Made by a program: the position numbers and the translations under genes. DNA of 64,000 nucleotides from Baylisascaris procyonis (taxonomy: Eukaryota; Nematoda; Chromadorea; Rhabditida; Ascarididae), in NCBI GenBank assembly GCA_037389465.1, contig JAZARR010000197.1, positions 6,000,501-6,064,500 on the forward strand, in the 5' to 3' direction. The notes under the pieces are model-generated. The model made no database searches, was not told where the DNA came from, and was given only the letters and a program-made list of their open reading frames with translations. This document shows positions 11,182 through 25,200 of the stretch, one piece after another (position 1 is the stretch's first letter; every line of letters begins with the position of its first letter).

Positions 11182-14100
11182 GTCTTATTTTGAAGCATTT
11201 TTAATGGAACACATCGAGTTGCATTTCCAAACCAAAACGTCTCTTTTTATGTAAAAAAGGAAGAAGATGATTGCGAACAACCTACTTACCTGTGACTGAA
11301 GCAGCGAATGTATTTGTAGTATTTTCATGGTGTGAAAAATAGAAATTCGAAGCACTCGAAAAGGGAAAATAATTTGTACCCAACTTCTTAGCACTACCTT
11401 TGTCTTGAATGCAGTTGCCTTCATTGCTAGAATTCATAGCGTTTGCCTTATTCTTACGTAATTTGTATGAGTAGGTAGAGTTTTGCTTCGAAAATAATGT
11501 CTGCCACATTCGTCATTTCTTTCACGGCGAACACCGACACCCATTTTTCATGCGCTCTTTGTAATTTTTTTTTTTTCTGCAAAGAATCGTGATGGAAAAA
11601 ACTGCATTTATTAAGTTACCTGTGTAACCTATCTATTTGATGCATTCAATTCGGTAAATGTAAAAGCTGTAGTGATAATTATATAGATTCAATGGTATTG
11701 ACGCAGTACGACTGGCCTTTTACGCCAGTTCATTCCACAACAAAATTAGCGTCTTACCTCCGCTCATTAACCGACTGTCTGGATCAAATCAAGTCCTAGA
11801 CACGACCGGATTCAGCCCCTGATCATATAGAAATTGATCAAACCTCGTCGCAGACAAATCCTCAAGCCACAGGATTCACACTTCTTAATACGGATATGGG
11901 ATGCGATTTTTTGACTATGCATTTTTTTTTTTCAAAAGTTCACAAAGTTTATTTCAAGTCTCATCATCGAATTTCATAGAAACGTAAATTATTTAGCGTT
12001 TTATGATTATTTTTTGATATTTACGAAATCGGCTAATAAGGTGGTGGCTGAAATGTAAATAAAAACATATATTATGTCATGTTTTAAAACACAAAGCATA
12101 AATGTTAAAAATTCATGTTTAATGAAGACATCATATCAACTCAATTATGAAGCAACTCAACATGCCATGCCACATTACATAAATTAGATGGATGGTGTTT
12201 GATCGAATATCTGTCTGAATGTCTGCCACCTGACGAAAAATAAAAATAAAAAAAAAAAAAACTAGAAAATTGCATCACTATGTTGCGTTGTTGGTGAGTT
12301 CTTTGATCGCTCACTTCATAACGCGTTTCGTTTGCTTAATGGTGCCTTATAATTCATAGCAATATATCAGAAACGATATTTCATGTCAGCTTGTTTTTAT
12401 GTCTTTTTTCTTCTGCAAATTCTGATATTATAAAATACAGAATATAAACGATAAAATGCATTATCCGAATTGCACATTATAGTAAAACAACGGAATATAA
12501 ATGTTTTATTTTAGATTCCTTTTTCTTAATGCATTCAAAAATGAAAGTATAATAATATCTAGCTATATTCGAATAAGAGAAAAAATTATATATAACTGAT
12601 TTGTTAACAATTATTTTTGAGTAATAATTCGAATAGTTTTTTTCACCAAATGGATAACTATGCGAATAGTATCATATAAATCAACACAATATTATTTGAA
12701 TTCACTTTCATCGTGTATGAATTATCAACAATTCGGCTTTGATGCGTAATCAACGAGCGTTTTTAATGAAAAAAAAAATCCACTTTGCAATTAAGAAATT
12801 TTTTAAGACTAAGACAGAGAACGCTGAAGAAATGATGAAATCATTGCGATTTTGAAATGTGATCAACAAATGAAAATTATTGCTTATTTAGATGCTGATA
12901 TATTGATCGATTAGGTGGATAAATTAACAATAAAATGAAAATTTTGTAGTTCAACAATTCTAAGATCACAAGAACGAAGAACGCTTATTATCGCCATCTT
13001 GAACGACTTAACCACTCTACAATCGATACAAACATTTATTTCTTTGCTAATTAATCGTTATAGTCACTAATTAACTATGTCATTAAAAGTAAAAAATTAT
13101 AAGTGACTGAGTTTCTTTAAAAGAACTAACACACAATTGAAAGACAAAAACAATTGCCTTTCGAAATATAGTGATGAACTTAGAAAATGTGAGGAAACAT
13201 ATGCATGCCTTCATTCAGCACACAGGAACTGGAGTAGAACACAAGCAAAAAATATTCTAGCTAAGGCAGCAGTTCATCATATTAGTTGATTCATGAGCCG
13301 TCTTCATATCTCTTATCAAACTAATCTACATCCATATAAGGCCTCTAAATGTCATAAGACGAGCAATACGATGTATTCAAAATTTACAGAGACGTAAAGT
13401 CCTAAATAATTTTGCCGTTTAAATTTTGATGGTATTTGGACAATTTTTTGGCTACGAATTTTTGCATCAAAGGACCTAGATAGCCATCCGAGTTTTATGG
13501 ACCTCTTTAACTAATCAAATTACTTATCAATTTCAAAAAATTGTTGAGTAATTTTGATATGAATTTCTTTCCATGTTCTGTAGATCTGTGTGCGTATCTG
13601 TGTTTGTGTACGCGTGGGTGGATTATGTTAGTGCAAAGAAGGGAGCCATTGTGAGCCGGATGTATCGCTAAAACGCTCGTGGAGGCCCACTGCCGTGGAG
13701 ATTTGCGGAGTTTGTGCTCCGAAATGCCCATGCGCCATGACCGATATGGGAAGCACGGAGGTCTTACGAAATCTGGAGACGAAGGAGACGATAGGTTTTA
13801 TTAAGGGCATTTTTGCCTTCTTTATGCTCTTCTATGTTATACAACGGTATTGGAATGACTGTTGAAAACCTTCGTTTTTTGGCGTATAGCTGCGTGGGAA
13901 TGCAATTCATTCGATGCAGTAATTACAATTGTAGATCAAGAAGCTCTTCGAGAGTATCAGCCTAAGTTATAGCACAATTACGGTGCTTAATTGAGTGTTA
14001 TACAGTCGAGTTTATGAAAATTCTTTACTGATGAAGAAGATTCGTTTTGGGCTAATGTAAGAGGCGACTGACGCGCAAAGTTTTAATTATGTTCCATAAG

Positions 14101-17100
14101 CCAAAATTTTTAGACTAAACTACAATAGAAGTGATCACTTATGGGGTATTAGCAGCCATTTTAGCGACGACATGACTTGATGTTTACTTATTTTCTTTCA
14201 TTTTCAGTTCTAGAGGCCGCGTATTCATCTACAAGGCTGTTATTTGCGAACAAAGGCAGAATTAAAGGTTCGTTCGATTGTAATACTTGCTGAATGTTTT
14301 CGTTATCTGTCTTTGCAAATTAATTTGCGAGGTATCAATTAATTATTACATTCTTTCTGATTGTTTTTAATTCTTCCTAGTATAAAATTGTTTTTAATTC
14401 TTTTAGAATAAAATATTGTTTCCCCGATCATTCCTCTCTTTAATATATTTTTCTTCGAAGCAAAAAAAAAAAAAAAACACTCATTCCCACACAATTTTAT
14501 CACGAATGAAGGCGTTTTAAATCGAATAACAATAAGAAAATGCAAAAAAAAAGTGTTGAAACGATATCAACGAAAATATCTTCTCTAATATTGGAATAAG
14601 GTTTTACGAGATGATTTACTTCTCCAACAATTTAATTCAAGTTGCATATTACAGCATTTTTTTTGTTTCATTTTATCGACGTTAACATCATCACTTTGAA
14701 AGCGTTTTTTTTTGTGGCGATGAAGATGGAAAAAGAATTTTCGAAAATTCACGAATATTTTAGTTGAATGATGAAAAAAAATTCTTTGATATATTTTAAT
14801 GATTGATGTCTGAACTATGTATCGAATGTGGACTTTAATTTCTTTATGTTACCGCCACCTTTGAATCTCTTCAGTTTTTCTTCATTATTTATTTTCATCG
14901 AATGAATGGAGTATATTGAAAAGATCGTTCAGAATGAATGTTATTGAACATCTTCATTTTATTGTGAAAATCATCCTCTCTAATAATTCGAGTCAAATAT
15001 CGACCCAACTGGGCGGTCGACCCTTCGCCAACGCAAGATCAGTCTCACTGCCAAAACGAGTCTGAGCCATCACATTATAACCATCGGTTCACCTCGTTCC
15101 GGGACGAAAAAGAAACCAGGTTTGACCCAGACTCTCATCCCGCCAATCTTTCCATGATGGCTTTAAAAGTACAAAAATATGATGATATTACTGAAAGGTG
15201 ATGCCTTTTTTGTACTTGTGTATCTTCACTTACGTACCCATTTGTCACAGGGGAATCGCTGAAGTTAGATAAACCCTTGAGGAGATTTTTTAAATCAAAA
15301 TTCAAACTCGTTAGAAAAAGCTTATGACCAGATGAAGGGGCCTAAAGTATCACACATGGAAGGGCAACTTACAATCAGTCGGTTTGGAGACACATGGAAA
15401 CATTTTTTGCCGAACATTTTTATGAGCGGTCGGTTCCGTTAAACATAATCATGGTTATTAGATGCAAAAATTAATGGAATCGGTCGGTTTGATGGGAAAT
15501 GCATGTACCTTAATTGCATGAACTCATTTTATTGATGAATTTATTTATGAATTTCTTCATACGAAAGCATCCATAACTTTAAAAGGTGCTTTTCAAGAAT
15601 CAAGACAAATTGAAAAAAAAAACAATTGTGTCTCGAAACAGGTGTAGAGAGCCGAATGCACCGTCTCACCTTTGCAATCAACAATGCACTTTTTCGAAAA
15701 AAAATTATTGGAAATCATGAAAGAAAAAACTTGTGATGATGATGTCAAGGGACCAAACATTCGGTTGCAAAACAATATCACTCAAGGAAATTTCTTTCGA
15801 AGGTACTCAAACAATGACTTTACAGTTGGCTTAGGTATACTATGAAAATTGCACCTTGCATGTATAAAAGTAGCATCAGCTGTTGTGTTACTTAGGCGGC
15901 TTACCTTAATGGATTCGCAATAACCTGAACCTAGAAATTTCCCCGAAGTTGCTCTTTACTGCTGAAAAGAGCTTTAATTGAGGCGCATGATTGCGACTGA
16001 TAAGGTTCCCTCACATGATATGATAACAGACGTATATTTTGTGGCATATCGACATATATAGATACGTCCAGGTTGTCTTAAATTACGGCAGAATAAGCAG
16101 TAGCTCTGCGCAGATAACACAGATTTATCATGTCTGTCGTTGATGCTATCCTTCAGTCGTTTTTCACGGTCAATCGTCTTGATGCTTGTCGAAGATGCTT
16201 CCCAGTAACAAGGAGTATCGTGAGCGACGCATAAGTCGCTTCAAGGAAAAGGAATAGTGAAATCGAAACACTCAACGATATGCACCTAACACTAAAAATA
16301 ATCAACTAAAATGGTATAAATTAAATGTTGCTAGTAGCAACGGTGTTCTTGCTCATAAACTGATGAGCTTAGCGATTTTATAAAGGCTTTTGCTTCCTCT
16401 AGGTTTTCGCTAAAAATTTCAATTTCATTCCACGAAAAACTGCATTGCTATTTAGATTGGCATTCATCTCATTGAACATTTGTACATTGAATACCCCCCT
16501 CCTTTCCTTTCTAAAGAGATGTTAATTCAGGCGGCAGAACAATAGAGGCTCGTTTCAGGAATATAAAACGTTGCGACATCCTCTGGCCGCTTAAATTTTC
16601 ATTTCATATTCAAAATAATATGCTCAGAGTGCTCACTAATGATATGAATATCACGTTTGTATAAGCCCAGTGCTAATACCACCTTCGTGGAATAAAATCT
16701 GAGAGAAACGATAAGCAATGACAAAGTTAACTTATTTGACGATTGGAATCGTATATTAAGGGAAATGCCATTGGAATCGTTTATTAAGGAAAATGCCTAT
16801 GATGTTCTTAGCGAGCATAATGCAGTATTTGTGCTATTGAACATACAAATTTCAACATACTCATGAATATCACTGTATTCGAAGACATCTCGATGGGGAA
16901 CATAGCAGCTACCTCTGCCTACCGTTCTAAGCGACGACCACTTGATTCACGAATGCTTTTGTACAAAAGCGCCAGAAAGAATCTTATGATGTGTGAAGAC
17001 AACTCGGAATAGCGAATGAAATTGCTAAACGTTGATGCGTTGTGCATGCCACTGACTGCGAGCGATGTTCATGTATGTGGACCGATCCAATCATTTAGCC

Positions 17101-18390
17101 TACCCCTTCGAGCTGGTCACGGTCAGTTCTTCCCACAAACTGCCAAATTAGAAACGGAGTGAGGCACATGCTCGACTGAGTTTTCCTTATCCATTTTTAC
17201 CTCCCTTTCAGAGTCTCTAGCAATCGTCAAGCAGTTGCTAGAACATGAGAGAAGAGGGGAGAGAGCAGATCCATGGCGACCAAGTTCATTCGGACTTTTT
17301 GAAGGCTTGCACTACCCTCCTTTCTCCTCTTCGCATACTATCCGGCACGCCCAGTAGACGAAATCTCCTGGTGAAAAAAGAGACGCGTTCCTGGAAAAGG
17401 TGGCATCTGATGGAACAAATATGACGAACAAAAAAATTGAAGGAAGATTTAACAGTTTCGGAATAAGCTTTATCGAATGATCTTCATCGAGTTTTAAAAA
17501 ATGGAGAAGAAATGTTGGGAAACTTTGCATAAAAATCATTCCCTAACGATCTAATATGACTTTAAGCTTTATTTTCTTCAACTAATTTCAAGTTGATTTT
17601 CGAGGAGAGAAAAAGATCAACGGTAGGGGATGGTAAAGTTTGAAAGTCAACGAAAAAGGAAAAGGGATTGGAGAGAGGAAGGGTGCTAGAATGAATGATG
17701 AGGAAATAGTGTCTCCGGAACGCCAACGATAAACGAATTATTGTAAGGGTCAGCTCCTCTTGACCCATCTAGTCATCCAGGTCTCGTCGAGCGTCAGTAC
17801 CCTCTATCGGGCTGCGGTCGAGTAAATTTCGAGACAACACAGGTATTAGGGATGAACAGTTTATCACATTTACATGGTGAGGTGATAAACACGAAGGGAT
17901 GCTAAAATAGCTTGGACCGCCGGCACGATCCCGCAGTCGAACTTTTCGCTGCCACCGACCATCTCTCGCACTTCAACTGCCACCCCTAGGCCCATTTGGA
18001 CTTTAGACCAGTCTTGAGGTTGGAATGAATAATAACTATATGGGTACATATCAACCCCTTTTGTATGTTCCCGATTTGGCTCAATGTAGCCTCCCAATGT
18101 ATGCTGGGCAGTCGTTTGTTCTGCCTCTAAGTTCTTGACTTTCTTTGACTTGGCTTGTAGGGCGCACTACTTACGCTTGATCTAAAGCCGACTAATGTAC
18201 GCGACATTAATGCAATGCCAATCACTAAATTTCCTCATGTTTGATTTATGCAACGTTACAATTATTCATTAATTCAACCAGAGTGCAAAAAATTAACACT
18301 TCACAAGATGAAATGGAGAGAAAATTTTTTCTAACATAGGAAAGGGGAAATTTGGTGTTATAGCTAAATGAGCCAATAGCTGACGACTAG

Positions 18391-18430
18391 AACATTACGA
18401 AATATTACGAAGTATTACGAAATATTACGA
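18391..18430 (+). repeat. Tandem 10-mer repeat
   Basis: Four units of A(A/G)(C/T)ATTACGA type (AATATTACGA consensus), in the lat-2 3' flank. Confidence 0.85.
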
Positions 18431-18757
18431 AAACACTTGAAATTGCCGAATTTCATGTCCGCTTCCGCAACGAGGCGAAAGTGGGAATTTTTATTATTTT
18501 CCACTCTCTTTTTCGTAGAGAAGAGAATATTCACAGATCTCTCCCCTTCTTTGTACTCACTCGGCTCGCTCCTCCCCTACACTTTCCCTCCAGTCCCCTT
18601 CCGGCAACCCTTATCATCTAGGATCGCCAGTGGCTCTTCCTTACCTCCTATCGCCCCGTCATTGTCGTCAATCGTTGAAAATAACCAACACATAACTTTA
18701 AAAACAATATTACAGCACAAGTAAAGATTCAAAATGTTACAAAAGTGAAGAGAAATC

Positions 18758-18777
18758 AAAAAAAAAAATTTTTTTTT
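18758..18777. repeat. A/T palindromic block
   Basis: Eleven A followed by nine T, about 60 nt beyond the lat-2 poly(A) signal. Similar blocks occur at 23670 and 59595. Confidence 0.85.
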
Positions 18778-18837
18778 GACACATTTAAATGCATTTTTGT
18801 TATACTCATATATTGTGCATCATATGAAAAGAGCTCT

Positions 18838-18843
18838 TTTATT
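18838..18843 (-). terminator. Poly(A) signal of lat-2
   Basis: TTTATT on the plus strand (AATAAA on the minus strand), about 113 nt past the TAG stop. This is the first canonical hexamer downstream. It implies a short 3' UTR. Confidence 0.6.
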
Positions 18844-18955
18844 TGATGAGACCTTATAGTTATTAAATGAGAAACGCATCGCACAATCATAGACGAAGAT
18901 CACATAGCAAATGGGTAAATCTCTTATTTACAATCGTTATATTAATCAGCATCTC

Positions 18956-19236
18956 CTAGAATCGTTCAATAATAATATTGTGTTTCGCATATTGCGATCC
19001 ACGTTCTTCTTCTGATGTTCCCATCGGAAATTTCTTCCTACGAACTGGCGCTGTTGAACGTCGATTCGTTGAACTATTTTGATTGCCGAATTCTGTGAAA
19101 TGTTGTTGCTTCTCGTCCGATTCTGGTGATTCACTTTCAAGAGTCGATTCGGCGGTTTGTGGTCCATCGTCAGGTGCCTTTGCGCGAAATTCAAGATATA
19201 TTGGTGGCGGTGTAGATTTCCTCGGAGGGGTTTCAT
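18956..19236 (-). CDS. lat-2: lat-2 exon 29: C-terminal tail and stop
   Basis: Acceptor ATATTTTCAG, phase 1 in, TAG stop at 18956-18958. Encodes ETPPRKSTPPPIYLEFRAKA, then an acidic Ser/Glu-rich part and a basic patch (RRSTAPVRRKKF), ending HNIIIERF. Pro-rich and charged; no recognised domain. Confidence 0.92.
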
Positions 19237-22200
19237 CTGAAAATATACTGCAACTATGACAAGAGATGGTGAGAAATGACAAGACTTTAATTCAAAAATA
19301 TATAGCATAAAGACAAAGTAGCTGACCGTAACATATGGGAACTGGTGAGAACCCATTTCTGATCTCGATTTCGAAGAACGCCAGTAACGACGCAGAAAAT
19401 ATTCCCTTCACTAAGAATTCCTCCATGAATCTCGTCGACTATATACGATAGCTTAGTCAATGAGTTCCATCAACAAATTGATTTGATTATCTCTATTTGT
19501 TAATAATTGGAATATCCTTCACGATATCAATCATTTAATCGAATTTTATAATTTTCACCCTATTTATTGGGATCGACAAAACAAGTGAACGGAGGCGTCA
19601 AAAGAGATATGCGCTTTTTTCTATTCTCCTCAAGTGGACGATCAGTTTTAATAAATTATCGCAAAATAGCCATCATATTTCGCTTAACTAAGCATTTTCT
19701 TGAAATGTTCTAGGAAAGAAACCATTTTCCTGTGGCTCAAACTCAATTTGCATAAAATGAAAAACTAAGTAGTGCAAAAATTATGCAAATTTTTCAAACA
19801 AATTTGAACGCCTACAGATTTTTTTTTAACTTGACGGGTCAATGTGAAAAATGATATAATGAGTGCATGGTGTAAATTGTGTCGGACGAATTTTGCAACT
19901 GTAAGGTGTCCGACTTCCTAGTGGCAAATATTGGATATGCAGGAAGATAGACAAATATAAATGCATTTTGCAAATCGCAAAACTGCTGAAAACAATGAAA
20001 AGAAGGTAAGTAACATATGTTAAGGAGCTAAAAACTGCTAAACTTTCAAAAACAAATCACAAGAAATATAATAGATAGAAGTATAATCGAATAAAAAAAA
20101 ACTTTAGAAATATTTCTGCAGAAATACCGTAATCGCCAAGTGGCGGTTTCTGATCGAGCTTCGTTTTGCGTGCATTTGATGAACTACTACCACTCGATCG
20201 TTGTGCATCACTACTTGACGATTCACTACCTTTGATCATATTTAAAATCTTTTGTCGACTACTCAAATAGCTTCGACTATTATAGGCAGCTCCCGATTCG
20301 CTCATACAACACAGTTGAGTTCGAGCGAATCGTAATAATGTTGCTCGAACTTTTTCGTTTAGAAGTACATGAAGTACGAATATGAAAACGCCCTGAAAAT
20401 GATCTACACTGAATCAATGGCTATGAAGAGGCCTTTTTCTATTTGCTTTCAAATAGTAGGCAATTAAAATCATCAACCCTTACACTTAAAAACAAACTCA
20501 CATTTATGCAAATTTCAACATGCAAATTTCCCTTATGTAACTACACAATAAGGTTGAGGTTATTGCAATAGTGCAGAGCTTTCGTTATTTTTTTCAGTGA
20601 AAGCAGTAAGTCAGACCTTAGTCGTCCGATACTCAACATATCATCTGCTGTACTAGAGTATCGGATATGGGGAAAAGAATTCAGCAATATGATCCGAAGA
20701 GAAGAAATACTATGGACCAAAGAGAAGGTATCCTAACCATCCGAGGAGGTATATCCTGGTCATCGTTTCGCACTCAACCTAACGTCAACATGGAATTGCT
20801 CAAAATTCAAGATAAAAGATTGATTAAATACCGTTATAATCAAAAGCACTACCATATACAGTGACACGGTAGGTGATGCATTAATGAATCGAAAATATTA
20901 CTCCTAAAATATAGAGTGAGATTGATAGAAAGCATAGAATTGGAATCATGAATAGAACGATAGCACTATATAGATACCTGAGTGCAATTTAAAATCGTGA
21001 AGATATAGGCAAAGATTGGCTCAGCTTTACTGATCGCCATCATATAGCCGAATATCCATGTGATACCAAGTAAACAAAGCAAGGTAGCCGAGCCTTTAAG
21101 CCAACCTGCTATTCGTTCACCTTTTGTGCGATCACGACTCTTCACCGACATTACCACTTTTAGAGCAACTGCAAGGAAGACGATATTTGCCTGCAAAATG
21201 CAACCATCAATTAACCTCGGAAGCCTTTTAAAAGATAACAAATAAATAATAAATAGATAATTCAGTGACGAGAGAAATTCAACTCTACACTATCAATACC
21301 TTTTCAACATTTTGTCTCGCTGTCCTCTGAAAGTGAACACTCATTTCATTTAAATACTGGAATAAAAATACTGAGAAATTGAGCCATTAAATAATCGTGT
21401 TGGTCTTAATCGAAATTTGGCTACAACGAAGAAATAATTCTAGACGAATTTCTATTTTTTTTTTTCTAAAATCCTAAATTTATAAAACAATAAAAAATGG
21501 AAGGTTTTGAGGAAAAAGTCGAAAATTTATATTTATATTTTGTAAAATGCTCATTCAGCATAGAAAGTTGAAACAATTATAGCTGAATCAAATGAGCGAC
21601 TTCTCAATGAATAATGTCTAATGTAAATAGGAAATGACTTACTATAATAACGACAGTGATCGGTCCAACAAATGCCCAAATCGTTGATGAATTCGCATCT
21701 ATCCAACAACTGTAAAACTGCACTCGTGAAATATGCGTATTTTAAATGTTTTTTCAAATTAATATTCATTACTTAATATTTAATGGTTAACGAAAATATA
21801 TTCGTTCTATGACTATAAACGATACTGTGAAAATTAAAATAAATAGGGAAGCTAACTAGAGAAATTTGCACAATACGCACTTTTGCAAGTCATTACGTTA
21901 AATCAACCAGCTATATGAGGTGGCAGGAAATCAAAAAAAAAGCACAAAATGCACAAATGCACCCGTATTTTACATGAAACGATCCTGCTGCTATTTTGAA
22001 ATGAAAACTTATCGGTTGAAAGAAAATGTGCAAAATTTTCAGTCATTTTAAATGATAAAACTCAATTGGAACGTGTGTTGATCAATTTTGACACCAAAAC
22101 TAGAGATCATCCTATGCCGCTCATCACGCTTATCAAATTTTGTTTCTCCACTCATAGTGATTCCTTAGTGATTGCGACGTTGAGAAGGGAGAAAAGACAA

Positions 22201-25200
22201 ACTGATAAGCAGAAAAACAGACAGGCAGACGGACACATATAAACAAACACATTTATAAATCAACTAGCTATCAACGTGGCGATTCTGTCATACGCCTTGC
22301 AAATGCAACTGTGCGAAAGCACAGATAATCTCAATGCCTCAATGCAGTAGTGGTATATTATACAAAAAGAGGAAGAAAATCGCATAAGAAAGTTAAATAC
22401 CCTCTCACAGATTACATAAATAGAGTAGTTAGCGGTTCAGATTATGGAAACGACTACAAATTTTATAACTCTCACTGAGGTCGATATCATAGCAACGGAA
22501 ATGGCGCGTGTGATCTGAGATATATTCTTTTTCCTTGTTTCCTGCCCACCTTATAGTCGGAGTTGAAGTTCAGCAGGTCTAAACTCGATATGGAATTTGT
22601 GAGGTTCACAGATTTATAAAACGATATATGGTGAAAATAGAGGCGCTCGAGTAAGCTTAGAAGCAAGAAAGCCGCATAAATTTATTGGTGTCTATAGTAT
22701 GCCAGCCAAATTTCATGGGCTGTTAAAATTGTGACCATATAAAAAGGGTTTTCAGTAACAAAACAACACAAATAATGTAAAAAGAATGATGCTAAACTTA
22801 CTAAGCTTGAGTTCCATAACTAGGCCACGCAACACCTGCACTCACAGCAACGATCACAGCCGGAAATCCATACGCCCAAAGAAAATAGAGCAATATTTTC
22901 ACGTTGTCAGGCTCGAAAACCTATAAACGTTAGAAGCTATTGGCTTCATGGTCTGATGGAACATTGACATGACTAATATGGGAGTAAAGGAACGAGACAC
23001 CATACTATGCATCCAAAAATTTTGGTGGTATTGAGGCTTGTACTTTCAAATTCCGCCAAATGTATCGAACTTTTGTTATCAATTTTTGCTCTATCCTTGC
23101 CCCAAAAAATTCTCAAATGGTCGAGGAAAATAGTAATGATGTGGCACAATAAGATAACAATTGCTTTCGGATGCGGAGAGAGGGAGAATGTGGCTGAAGC
23201 GATAGCACAAACCCGACTATGTCATTGCCGGGAAAATGTGATTGCGCCATATCCAAAAAGGAAATCAATTGATTCGACCGGTCACACGAACGGGGTTCCA
23301 ACTATAATCCGGTCACTTAGCCTCTCTTTTGAACAGAGTTCAACCATGTTTTTCCCAAACTTAATATGACTGCAGCACGGACTATATGTGCGGCTCTAAG
23401 CCGAATACGTTTCATTCTCTATACCAATCGATAAGAACGTTAACTTGATGCCTATTATGAGTATTCAGCTGAGTCTCGGCTATCATTCGTAGTTCAAATT
23501 GGCGATGTTTCGTTCAGAAGAATTTTCAATTCTAAAATCTTTGAAAGAAAAAAGAAATGCTTCATGATAACCGAGTTTTAATGCGATATGCAAATTTCAA
23601 ATAACAAAATTCTGACTAATACGGAGCGAGATTTCGTGTTGTATCCGGTGTACTAGATTTGAAAAGCGCAAAAAAAAATTTTTTTTTCATTGAGGTAGTT
23701 CCTATGGGACTAATAATAATAATGGTTGAGATCTTTCTTCACTTTTTTACTTTAATAAATATTCATTGCATCATTAACAAATATAAGCTATCTCAAGTGT
23801 TTATAAAGTTACCTATTACTAATAGAAGCACTAATTTTTTTAATCTTTGAGTCGGAATAACTTCCTTTAATCTTAATATGAAGAAGAATATTGATGATAA
23901 CGATATAAACATTCAATTATTATCACAGAGTAGTTTTCGGGTTAAATAAAACCTTCAAAAATAACCTGAATTAACATAAGATATAGCTGGTATCCTTCTA
24001 ATAGCATCCAACAAAACGATGCGAGAAAGAAATAATGCAATACAACAGCGATCGCCGAACATATCGCTTTGTTTTCTGTTCGATCGATACCGATCACAAA
24101 AACAAGCTCCGCAATTAATAAACATAAACATAAATTACGGTGAATGGTATTACGAACATTCCATAATGACCTGAAATTGCAGTGAATGGTATCATGAACA
24201 CTCCATGATGACCTGCAAAATTATAGCGTGATGTGTATATGAATGATGATGTGAACGTCTACAGATATAATTTGGCATGAGCTTTCGTTTAGAGATGAAG
24301 TGATATTACACACAAATAGTGATTGTACTACATGATCGATAACGGCCCATACTTCTAGCTGAAACCTGGATAGTAGTATCCTGGCTAGTCGACTACAACG
24401 CTGTATTTCCATTTATTTCGTGTCATGACGTCCAACGAAAAATAATTTATATTAAGGGAGCAATGTCATCAACGAGTGCGCATCCGAATATGGAAGCATT
24501 CTTTGGATTTATAGCTTGAAAGTGAAAACTTGTGAGGCGCATTTACCATTAATGGGCACAAAACTAGATGTAGCAAAGACGGACCACTTCCGAGAAATGA
24601 TCGTTGAATCAAGAGTCGCCAGCTGCGTAGCAGTTTTTATCATCCCAAATCGTTTTATACCCTTTCCTCTCTGCTTTATTCTTTAATCTATGTTCCACGG
24701 AAAAAGAATAATGGTATAAGGGAAGCAAGATAGGCCAATGACTTGCCTAAAGCAAGAGAAGATAAGAAACGAGATAAGAAGGCAAACGGTCGATAATGCG
24801 CAGCCGATGATAGTGATAACGTTGAGAGCGACAGCCGAAGCTGGTCCAAGTGAAACATCCAATTTGCCTGTTACATCCATCAGAATTGCGAAACTGAAAA
24901 TCCGATAATGCTTTCAGAATGTACCTATGGACATAGGCAACATCCTCGGAGATCAGTGTTACCGGAGAGGCTTTAAGGACCACGAATGTTTTCTAGATTT
25001 ACTGGATATTGCTAATAAACTCATAAATTCTTCATGAATGAAGCCTCCTCCTCTTCGGTTTTTCTGCCATACGGGGGATATGAATATATTCATCACAATT
25101 GGGTGTGTCCCCCCTACCCCCTTCCGATACTTAAGTAATGACACTGTTACTCTGGCGCACCAACCTCACACCGTTTCTCATACAAAATGTACCGAAAATA

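Larger units (their letters stand above)
11182..18837. other. Gene-poor region, 7.7 kb
   Basis: No exon with acceptable splice borders and recognisable protein was found on either strand. There are GC-richer islands at about 11700-11890, 13560-13800, 15000-15150 and 17090-18180 against an AT-rich background. They may be old transposon pieces or regulatory DNA. Four tandem 10-mers occur at 18391-18430. The convergent layout (copy 2 on plus, lat-2 on minus) means this region separates two 3' ends. Confidence 0.6.

Noticed and set aside
14990..15160. GC-rich island that could be a 5S rRNA or spliced-leader gene
   Set aside because: It does not match the 5S internal control region or the nematode SL1 core; a minus-strand peptide (MAQTRFGSETDLALAKG) is open but isolated.
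17300..18100. Three minus-strand frames suggesting a gene in the GC-richer block
   Set aside because: No splice sites join them and the peptides are Phe/Ser-rich and unlike known proteins.
23007..23369. 120-codon plus-strand frame in intron 24
   Set aside because: Low-complexity composition, no splice borders, no family resemblance; likely chance.
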